Source: a virus
DNA length: 61,590 nucleotides
IMG/VR virus record: IMGVR_UViG_3300032053_000072
Span: 1 to 61,590 of that record
Strand: one strand, 5' to 3'
In this document: positions 56,306-61,590 of the stretch, piece after piece
Layout: each line of letters opens with the position of its first letter
Numbering within the stretch: the stretch's first letter is position 1
Notes under the pieces: generated by a model
What the model saw: only the letters and a program-made list of their open reading frames with translations
Told to the model about the DNA's origin: nothing
The model's database searches: none
Program-made: the position numbers and the translations under genes

Positions 56306-56314
56306 TGATAAGAT
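56306..56314 (+). promoter_or_regulatory. Extended -10 promoter for the repressor
   Basis: TGATAAGAT is an extended -10 (TG, one base, TAAGAT) without a clear -35. It would start transcription near 56321, about 20 bases before the repressor ATG, as expected for an autoregulated repressor promoter. Confidence 0.45.
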
Positions 56315-56341
56315 GTCCGCAGATGAGTTTTGGAGTTGACT

Positions 56342-56683
56342 ATGGCAAAAGCGCAAGAGGAATACGCAGGCACGCCGCTGGCGCAATGGCTCGTCGGCCA
56401 ACTAGCGAAGCGGCACATGACAGCACGCGAGGTAGCATTGAAGGCGGGGCTTGGCCATGGGACGATCTACCGTTATCTCGCAGGTGGTCAGGCTGCGCCG
56501 CCGAAATGTAAACAATTGGCGGCATTCTTCGGCGTACCGGATGAGCAGGTCCTATACCTGGCGGGGCATATTGACCCGCCCCCCGATCACGACCTCTTTA
56601 CGAGGCAGGTGGGGACCCTGGCAAGAGATTGGCCACCAGATCGGAAACGTCGCTTTCTGAAGCTGGCGGAGAGCTTTGAATGA
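56342..56683 (+). CDS. XRE-family HTH repressor (CI-like)
   Basis: 113 aa from the ATG after GGAG; a TTG at 56330 is in frame. HTH at about 18-50 (LAKRHMTAREVALKAGLGHG, TIYRYLAGG). The C-terminal 50 residues are acidic and helical with no LexA-type peptidase, so induction would not be by self-cleavage. Divergent from the Cro-like gene and upstream of the integrase, it is the likely immunity repressor. Confidence 0.75.
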   Translation: MAKAQEEYAGTPLAQWLVGQLAKRHMTAREVALKAGLGHGTIYRYLAGGQAAPPKCKQLAAFFGVPDEQVLYLAGHIDPPPDHDLFTRQVGTLARDWPPDRKRRFLKLAESFE

Positions 56684-56786
56684 CCGAGCTCATGGCATCA
56701 AGCATCCGGGATGGCAGTGCCAGATTGCGGGCACGGAGTTGCCAGTAGAGAGTCTCAGCGAAGTCATCACCAAATGAGGGCAGCAT
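56598..56786 (-). CDS. Doubtful antisense reading frame over repressor end
   Basis: 62 codons (LPSFGDDFAETLYWQLRARN, LALPSRMLDAMSSVIQ). The N-terminal 40 residues lie outside the repressor gene and have protein-like composition. GGGAGGGG lies 8 bases upstream. Could be a small gene, a remnant, or chance. Otherwise 56684-56960 holds no gene. Confidence 0.25.
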   Translation of the reverse strand: MLPSFGDDFAETLYWQLRARNLALPSRMLDAMSSVIQSSPPASESDVSDLVANLLPGSPPAS

Positions 56787-56919
56787 GACTCATTCCCCTC
56801 CCGGAGGGATCGAACGTTTGTGCTAGTAGTATACACCCATTCTGGCCGCATTGCTACGGTTTCGCGCATTTGGTTGGCCTACGAGATGCAGTTGACATAG
56901 CAACCGTGACGCTCTCATG

Positions 56920-56960
56920 AGGCGCCGTCAATGGCGCGTTGGTACTGGGGAGGTGGAGGA
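56920..56960 (+). repeat. Upstream repeat shared by the two membrane genes, copy 1
   Basis: About 40 bases (tgaggcgccgtcaatggcgc, then gttggtactggggaggtgg) recur at 57728-57768 with few changes, ending in the ribosome site. An in-frame ATG inside it could extend both proteins by MARxYWGGG, but the better-placed starts lie after the Shine-Dalgarno. Probably the remains of a gene duplication. Confidence 0.6.
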
Positions 56961-57680
56961 ATGACTGAGCCCGACGCAACCAAGATATGTGTATTCTGTG
57001 CCGAGGCGATCAAAGCCGCAGCAGTCGTTTGCCCTCACTGCGGCCGTTGGGTTGGGCTGCCGATGCACTCACGCGAGTCTCTCTTCCGCAAATTGATCAT
57101 TCCAGGCATTGCCCTGCTGATTGTCGTCACGGTGGGTGGTGGGCTCGGCTTCACAGTATTGCATGCCAGACAGCAACGCGATCTTCAGCCCCTACAGAGT
57201 AGAGAGACAACCGTCTCGCCTGATGCCGCAGTCCTAGCAGACAGACCGCTGCCGCCAACGGCCACCATGACATCAAAGACCATGGACTTCGCGGACCCGT
57301 CAGACGCGGCTCTCGCTTACTTTAGGCGTCTACAGCCCTACCTGGATAACTTCAGAAAAGCTTTCGTGCAGTTATCGGCTCTATCTGAGCGCCCACAGCC
57401 TGCCTCAAGCGAGTGGAAGGCTGACCTTATGACTGTGGTGCTCACAATACGTCGTAATCACGAAGCACTGCTGCAAATGCAGGATGTGCCACTGGAAGTG
57501 ATGTACATCCACGAGTTGCTGCTCGCCGCAACCGCTGACTACAACGAAGCAGCCTATTACATTGAAAGCGGAGTGGCAATGAACTCTGCACCGGATCTCG
57601 TGCGGGCAACTGAGTTGATAACAAGTGGCACAACAAAGATAACCCACATCACAGAATTGCTCCCTGCCTTAGAGCCCTGA
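56961..57680 (+). CDS. Zinc-ribbon single-span membrane protein, paralogue 1
   Basis: 239 aa from the ATG after GGAGGTGGAGG. Residues 9-27 are a zinc ribbon (CVFCAEAIKAAAVVCPHCGR). A membrane span at about 42-62 (IIPGIALLIVVTVGGGLGF) follows, with the ribbon probably cytoplasmic and the helical C-terminal 160 residues outside. Its layout, and its upstream DNA, match the next gene. Between repressor and integrase, the place of lysogenic-conversion and exclusion genes. Confidence 0.7.
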   Translation: MTEPDATKICVFCAEAIKAAAVVCPHCGRWVGLPMHSRESLFRKLIIPGIALLIVVTVGGGLGFTVLHARQQRDLQPLQSRETTVSPDAAVLADRPLPPTATMTSKTMDFADPSDAALAYFRRLQPYLDNFRKAFVQLSALSERPQPASSEWKADLMTVVLTIRRNHEALLQMQDVPLEVMYIHELLLAATADYNEAAYYIESGVAMNSAPDLVRATELITSGTTKITHITELLPALEP

Positions 57681-57727
57681 TTGCCTACACTAAGGAAAGT
57701 GGCTTTAGGAAGCGTGAGAGGGCAGTG

Positions 57728-57768
57728 AGGTGCCCGCAATGGCGCGATCGTACTGGGGAGGTGGGGAA
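57728..57768 (+). repeat. Upstream repeat shared by the two membrane genes, copy 2
   Basis: Counterpart of 56920-56960 (tgaggtgcccgcaatggcgc, then gatcgtactggggaggtgg). It keeps the ribosome site better than the surrounding sequence, so it may have regulatory value. Confidence 0.6.
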
Positions 57769-58398
57769 GTGGCGGAGTTGGAAGCGAAACCTCATTGCGA
57801 GCATTGCCATGCAGAGTTGCCCCCGGCAGGGCTTGTATGTCCTCAGTGCGGTCGTCCTCAGTATGCGCAGCCAACCAAGCGCGTAACCAAGTATCTCTCA
57901 GACCGCACGATCATATCGCTGCTCATACCCATCTCCATTGTCGGTTTCATCCTGGTGGCGCTACTGAGCAAGAGCAACCCGCCAGTCCAGTCCGCCTCGA
58001 GTGGCGGAAGCGGCAAAAGTTCCTATGCCCAAGAGATGCGGACGCCGATGGGTAACTTAGGATTGTGGATTCCACATTTGCGGTCTTTTCTGGAGGAGTC
58101 CGCTAAGGGCAACCCCATAGTCTACTGGTGCAATACGAAGGGGTATGCCCAGGTCTCTTCCGAGGGAAGCCAGATCGTCCGCCAATTGGGCCAGATTACC
58201 CCACCTTCAGACCTGGCTACTGCTCATGGCGGGCTTCAAGCGAGTATCCGCTCTGTTCTTGGCTCCATGGCCGCGGCTGAGGTGGACCTTTGCATCAATG
58301 GCGATATCCCCGCAGCGACAACCCGCATGGATGAAATCACCGTTGGTGTGCGCGGCATGACCAGTTGGCTGCAAGTCATGACCGAGAAGATGCAGTAG
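57769..58398 (+). CDS. Zinc-ribbon single-span membrane protein, paralogue 2
   Basis: 209 aa from a GTG after GGAGGTGGGG. Zinc ribbon CEHCHAELPPAGLVCPQCGR (7-26), span at about 45-65 (IISLLIPISIVGFILVALLS), then a Ser/Gly linker and a helical outer domain with two Cys (YWCNTKGYAQ, DLCINGD) that might form a disulfide. Same design as paralogue 1 with weak similarity in the outer domain. Followed by the integrase. Confidence 0.7.
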   Translation: MAELEAKPHCEHCHAELPPAGLVCPQCGRPQYAQPTKRVTKYLSDRTIISLLIPISIVGFILVALLSKSNPPVQSASSGGSGKSSYAQEMRTPMGNLGLWIPHLRSFLEESAKGNPIVYWCNTKGYAQVSSEGSQIVRQLGQITPPSDLATAHGGLQASIRSVLGSMAAAEVDLCINGDIPAATTRMDEITVGVRGMTSWLQVMTEKMQ

Positions 58399-58412
58399 GA
58401 GCCGTCTACCCC

Positions 58413-59891
58413 ATGCCGCGCCGCCGCAACTCCCGCTCCGCTCGCGCGACCGTCCGGCCCCTGCAGGCCGGTGACGAGGTGTGGGCATACCTGCGCGTCT
58501 CGACTGGCAAGCAGGCGGAGGCCGGTTTGCCCATTAACGGTCAGCGCGAGGCCATCGAGGCATACTGCCAGGCGCGTGCCTATCGTCTGACGCGCACCTA
58601 CTCTGACGAGGGTATCTCCGGCACGACCGATCACCGTGCCCAGTTCCAGACGATGGTCGATGAGGCACAAGCGTTGCGCCCGCGCGCCATCATCCTCTGG
58701 TCGTGGTCGCGTTTCAGCCGGGACCAGAACGACGCTGCATTCTACAAGGCGCTCTTGCGCCGGCATGGTGTGGATCTGCTCACGGTGGAGGATGAGGTGC
58801 CCAACGTCGAGGGGTTCGGCAACATCCTGGAGGCTCTGATCCACTGGCGAGACGAGCGGGAGAACGTGGCACGTGGCCAGGCCACCAAACGCGGCCATCA
58901 TGCCCTGGCGCATCTGGGCTACCACCCCGCCGGCAATGGCAACTGCCCCGTCGGCTACCGGGCCGCCACGGTGCTGGTGACGATAGCCGGCAGAGAGGGT
59001 GAGCGCCGGCGCATTGAACTCGACCCCGCCCTGGCCCCGATGGTGCGCCGCGCCTATGAGATGCGCTTGGCCGGCGGCAACTTCGAGGCGATCAACGAGG
59101 CCTGCCAACTCTTTGCCCACCCCAACGACCTCGGTGCCATGTTCCGCAACCCGACCTACCATGGCCGTTACCACTGGGGGGACACCGAGGTAGCCGTGCC
59201 GGCCATCGTCACTGAAGCCGAATGGCAGCGGGTGTACGACGGGCTCTCACGGGGCCGCGGCGGCGCCTACTCGCGCACCAGGGCCAGCGACTACCTCCTC
59301 AGTGGCCTCGTCTGGTGCGGTGTCTGTGGTGCGCGGATGAAGGGCCACTCTTGCTCACCCCGGGGCCGGCGCTGGCACTACTACCGCTGTTTCACGCCTG
59401 ACTGCATCATCCGCGGCATACCACGAGCGGAGCTCGAGGCGGCGGTGACGGAGCGCCTGATCACCCGCTACCTGACGCCACGTCTGGTGGCTGATATGGA
59501 GGAACGGGCGCGCCAGCATCAGCAGGACAGCGGCCAGCAGGAGCGGATCGCGGCACTGCGAGCCGAGGTGCGGCTGCACGACAAGGCGATCACTAACCTG
59601 GTTAGTGCTCTGGAGAGAGCGCCCGATACGCGCGAGTTGACTGAGCGCCTGCGACAGCGCGGCCAGGAGCGCGGGCGCCTACTCTCCAAGATCGCGGCGC
59701 TGGAACATTCCGTTCCCACCGTGCCGAGTGTCGAGGACGTGCTGGGGTTGCGGGAGCGGCTCAAGCAGGCGCTCGTGGACGGGGAGCGGCGCCTTGCCCG
59801 CGAGTTGATCCGGCAGTGTGTCGAGCGGGTCACGGTTGAGGGGTCGCGTGAATGGCGGGTCAAGTGGCGCCTACTCGTTTGTCCACGGTAG
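58413..59891 (+). CDS. int: Large serine recombinase (integrase)
   Basis: 492 aa from the ATG after AGGAG. N-terminal resolvase domain with VWAYLRVSTGKQ (catalytic Ser30) and ILWSWSRFSRDQND. The recombinase domain spans about 180-290 (MRLAGGNFEAINEACQL, FRNPTYHGRY). The zinc ribbon CGVCGARMKGHSC ... YYRCFTPDC lies at about 312-340, and a C-terminal coiled coil follows. It catalyses attP x attB integration without host factors. Gene complete; the attP site is not identified but should be close to it. Confidence 0.92.
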   Translation: MPRRRNSRSARATVRPLQAGDEVWAYLRVSTGKQAEAGLPINGQREAIEAYCQARAYRLTRTYSDEGISGTTDHRAQFQTMVDEAQALRPRAIILWSWSRFSRDQNDAAFYKALLRRHGVDLLTVEDEVPNVEGFGNILEALIHWRDERENVARGQATKRGHHALAHLGYHPAGNGNCPVGYRAATVLVTIAGREGERRRIELDPALAPMVRRAYEMRLAGGNFEAINEACQLFAHPNDLGAMFRNPTYHGRYHWGDTEVAVPAIVTEAEWQRVYDGLSRGRGGAYSRTRASDYLLSGLVWCGVCGARMKGHSCSPRGRRWHYYRCFTPDCIIRGIPRAELEAAVTERLITRYLTPRLVADMEERARQHQQDSGQQERIAALRAEVRLHDKAITNLVSALERAPDTRELTERLRQRGQERGRLLSKIAALEHSVPTVPSVEDVLGLRERLKQALVDGERRLARELIRQCVERVTVEGSREWRVKWRLLVCPR

Positions 59892-59926
59892 GCACGGTGA
59901 ACACGGCGACGACCGTAGGCAAGCAA

Positions 59927-59955
59927 GGGGCCCCGGTGGTGAGCCGGGGCCTGGG
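59927..59955 (-). repeat. Stem-loop element, copy D (end of accessory operon)
   Basis: GGCCCCGG (59929-59936), loop TGGTGAG, CCGGGGCC (59944-59951). Same core as copies at 60296, 60707 and 1, but lacking the downstream ribosome-site part. Placed between the convergent integrase and accessory operons, it probably acts as a terminator. Confidence 0.65.
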
Positions 59956-59962
59956 TAGTAGG

Positions 59963-60277
59963 CTAGTCGGGGAAATCCTGTTGGTCCGCTCCTGGAGTGC
60001 ACTCGTAATGCCGGGGCCTGGAGTCGGCGAACGACGCGTACCAAGGTGCGTTCACGATGATTGCTCCGCAAACGGCGCAGCGAGGGACAGCGGCCGTCTC
60101 CGCCGGGTGGCCATCCACATACGTGCGAACGCACCGCTCGCCACAGAAGGGTCGAATATCATCGCGCCGTCCGTCTGGCGACCGGCGAAATAGGTAATAC
60201 ATCGGGCGGCTTCGGATGCCGCACCCGGTATCACAGACCAGGCACTTCACTGCTCCATCGGTTCTCTCGTGGTTCAC
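59963..60277 (-). CDS. Accessory protein with two zinc knuckles
   Basis: 104 aa from GTG after GAGGAGGCAGAAC. CLVCDTGCGIRSRPMYYLF, PFCGERC and RCAVCGAIIV supply eight Cys in two or three pairs, resembling tandem small fingers. Last gene of the accessory operon. Unknown function. Confidence 0.6.
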   Translation of the reverse strand: MNHERTDGAVKCLVCDTGCGIRSRPMYYLFRRSPDGRRDDIRPFCGERCVRTYVDGHPAETAAVPRCAVCGAIIVNAPWYASFADSRPRHYECTPGADQQDFPD

Positions 60278-60290
60278 GTTCTGCCTCCTC

Positions 60291-60340
60291 ATTCTGGTTG
60301 GCCCCGGTGGTGAGCCGGGGCCTGGGTGCGTGGGGTGGGA
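60291..60340 (-). repeat. Stem-loop plus start-site element, copy A
   Basis: On the minus strand: GC hairpin (60300-60307 with 60315-60322, loop of 7), then CCAGAATGAGGAGGCAGA leading to the GTG of the next gene. Nearly identical to copy B (60702-60752) and similar to copy C across the contig junction. Confidence 0.75.
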
Positions 60341-60346
60341 AACGCG

Positions 60347-60688
60347 CTACTCGCTGTCCTTCTTGTCCAGGTTGAACTCGTCTATGTTGTCGAGTACCTG
60401 CTCCCAGAGGTAATCGCTGGCTGAGTCGCGCAGGTAGCTCTCGATACTGCGCCGAAGGCCGCGGCCAGGTGGGTCGCCAAAGATGCCCTGCTCCAACGTC
60501 ATCACCACGACCTCATCCTCGGCTACCGGGGTCAGTGAGGACTGCGAGCCGAATCCATAGTGAGGTTCGTAGGTTATGATCGGCTCATTCCTCACCCGAC
60601 GGCGGTAAAGGTCGTTTGGGTGAAACTGATCGGCATACGCTTGCGCGGTAATGGCGGCGAAATCTCTGCGGTCGGGGTCACTACTCAC
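60347..60688 (-). CDS. Hypothetical accessory protein
   Basis: 113 aa from GTG after GAGGAGGCAGACT. RRDFAAITAQAYADQFHPND, EDEVVVMTLEQGIFGDPPGR, and an acidic C-terminal helix. No family recognised. Sits between two stem-loop elements. Confidence 0.6.
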   Translation of the reverse strand: MSSDPDRRDFAAITAQAYADQFHPNDLYRRRVRNEPIITYEPHYGFGSQSSLTPVAEDEVVVMTLEQGIFGDPPGRGLRRSIESYLRDSASDYLWEQVLDNIDEFNLDKKDSE

Positions 60689-60701
60689 AGTCTGCCTCCT
60701 C

Positions 60702-60752
60702 ATTCTGGTTGGCCCCGGTAGTAAGCCGGGGCCCTGGGTGCGTGGGATGGGC
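60702..60752 (-). repeat. Stem-loop plus start-site element, copy B
   Basis: GGCCCCGG (60711-60718), loop TAGTAAG, CCGGGGCC (60726-60733) and the same GAGGAGGCAGA ribosome-site part. Two loop bases differ from copy A while the stem is kept. Confidence 0.75.
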
Positions 60753-61072
60753 TAGGCGGTCGCGGCATTGATCGGAGCGCGGCCGTCGTATTCGTTCGCG
60801 CATTGCTGGCAGAGGTTGTACCCGCTCCAGTCCGGGTTGGTGCTGTGAGTCGTGGCGGGCACGCCATGCTCGCCCGTCGCGGCGCATGATTCGCACTCAA
60901 TTACATGAGTCTCCACAGTCTGCCTCCTCTCGGTGATGCCCCGCGCGTTGAGTTCGCGCAGGGCCAGGCGGATGATACTGCTGACGTGCTCCCTGCCAGT
61001 ACTGGCATGGAGCCTGGCGATGATGGCGCGGTCGTCGTCGGTTAGCCGGATGGTGGTGATCTTGGTTTTCAT
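60752..61072 (-). CDS. Ribbon-helix-helix / zinc-finger accessory protein, paralogue
   Basis: 106 aa. ITTIRLTDDDRAIIARLHAS and IIRLALRELNARG are the ribbon-helix-helix part shared with the gene at 51-494. CESCAATGEHG and CQQCANEYDG form a zinc site. An internal GTG after GAGGAGGCAGACT at residue 53 repeats the ribosome-site element of the neighbouring genes in frame, so a zinc-finger-only product may also be made. Probably a DNA-binding regulator of this operon. Confidence 0.7.
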   Translation of the reverse strand: MKTKITTIRLTDDDRAIIARLHASTGREHVSSIIRLALRELNARGITERRQTVETHVIECESCAATGEHGVPATTHSTNPDWSGYNLCQQCANEYDGRAPINAATA

Positions 61073-61169
61073 CAGGCCGCCTTCACCTGAGGTCGGCCCG
61101 AATCATGGCGGCTACCGTTGCGTGTGCGCTCCTCGTCTTCATGGTTTCTACTCCTCTAGGTCTGTTGGG

Positions 61170-61442
61170 TTAGGCTACCAACACTTCCTCGCGATCCCAC
61201 TGCCATAGTGGCCAACCGTCATCATCTGTCGTCTCGCAACGAAGATTCACGAGGCGGTATACCTGACCATTCATAGTGCCAGCGAGGCGCTTGGCGCTGG
61301 CGATTGTCGCGCAATGGCGACACATCACGTCATTTTCACTGGACTGCCACATGACGTAGTAGCGCGTGGGCTCGTGTCGGTCGTGACCGCCGTCGGCATT
61401 GTAGGGAGTCTCCATCCAGGTATCGCCTGTTGCTGTTTTCAT
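61170..61442 (-). CDS. Hypothetical accessory protein
   Basis: 90 aa from ATG after GAGGAGGCGGAAC; an upstream in-frame extension would read through the stem-loop. DGGHDRHEPTRYYVMWQSSE, MCRHCATIASAKRLAG and WPLWQWDREEV suggest a small beta protein with one CxxC. The 97-base gap to the next gene downstream has no reading frame of note. Confidence 0.6.
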   Translation of the reverse strand: MKTATGDTWMETPYNADGGHDRHEPTRYYVMWQSSENDVMCRHCATIASAKRLAGTMNGQVYRLVNLRCETTDDDGWPLWQWDREEVLVA

Positions 61443-61463
61443 CGTTCCGCCTCCTCTCATTCG

Positions 61464-61590
61464 GGTTGGCCCCGGTGGTGAGCCGGGGTCTGAGTGCGTG
61501 GGGAGCGGTTGGGCTAGGGAGTCACCCCCGCCTTCCGGCATAGGCGCCGATACTCGTCTTTTACTGTCTGGGGTAGGCCACCTTGCCTCT
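61464..61590. repeat. Terminal direct repeat, right copy; includes stem-loop copy C
   Basis: Identical to 1-127. The stem-loop GCCCCGG/CCGGGGT-type element (copy C) begins here at 61464 and equals bases 1-41. Bases 61514-61590 repeat the 3' end of the ribbon-helix-helix gene at 51-494. Confidence 0.9.

Noticed and set aside
59892-59930. Possible attP next to the integrase
   Set aside because: ACGGT/ACCGT pairing and a CGTAGGCA-type repeat are present, but serine-integrase sites need experimental or comparative data; nothing here is diagnostic.
61514-61590. Apparent second, truncated copy of the ribbon-helix-helix gene
   Set aside because: It is part of the 127-bp contig overlap, not a second gene.
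1-61590. CRISPR array, tRNA genes, insertion sequences, reverse transcriptase/diversity element
   Set aside because: No regularly spaced repeats with spacers, no cloverleaf with an obvious T-loop in the intergenic stretches I read, no transposase or reverse-transcriptase motifs. tRNA absence was judged by eye only.

Overview
The window is very probably a complete temperate tailed-phage genome (siphovirus gene order, HK97-type head genes) of about 61.5 kb. Its first 127 bases are identical to its last 127 (1-127 = 61464-61590), the usual sign of a circular contig closed at the assembler k-mer length, so the unique genome would be 61,463 bp and position 1 is an arbitrary cut. GC content is clearly above 50 % (not counted). 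Strong AGGAGG-type ribosome sites, several TTGACA/TATAAT promoters and a large serine integrase indicate a bacterial host; I cannot name it from the sequence.

Almost everything is on the minus strand. (1) 59963-61442 and, across the junction, 51-1384: an accessory operon of small zinc-finger and ribbon-helix-helix genes. A perfect consensus promoter at 1412-1440 reads into it, and four copies of a stem-loop element lie in its spacers or at its end. (2) 1385-1709: a gene-free stretch with a terminator hairpin, a possible small structured RNA and two promoters. (3) 1710-35621: the late region, read leftwards from lysis genes (35070-35621) through terminase, portal, MuF, a uracil-glycosylase-like/prohead-protease fusion, scaffold, decoration and major capsid proteins. 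It continues through a beta-helix head-fibre candidate, a glycosylation module (a methyltransferase-acyltransferase-glycosyltransferase fusion plus a second glycosyltransferase), head-tail connectors, two tail-tube paralogues, a frameshifted tail chaperone, tape measure, tail tip, fibres and an M23 endolysin. (4) 35639-35664: a strong terminator between early and late regions. (5) 35718-56219: the early region. It holds many tiny genes joined by 1-4-base overlaps, VRR-NUC and PD-(D/E)XK nucleases, an O/P-like replication pair with an origin-like repeat cluster inside the initiator gene, three DNA methyltransferase loci (one split by an HNH gene), two enzymes that could modify nucleic acid (radical SAM/SPASM and a PP-loop protein), and a RecT-like annealing protein. 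(6) 56220-59891: the immunity and integration region. A Cro-like gene and a repressor diverge from an operator region, followed on the plus strand by two paralogous zinc-ribbon membrane proteins and the integrase.

Inferred programme: in the lysogen the plus-strand repressor keeps the leftward promoter at 56270-56298 off, and the two membrane proteins are placed to act as immunity or exclusion factors. After induction the long leftward early transcript makes replication, recombination and DNA-modification enzymes and meets the terminator in front of the holin gene. Late genes are then read from 35.6 kb down to the hairpin at 1533-1555. The most unusual parts are the glycosylation module inside the head operon, the glycosylase-protease fusion, the split methyltransferase, the repeated stem-loop/start-site cassettes, a paralogue pair in which one gene seems to start at AUC, and the gene-free small-RNA candidate.
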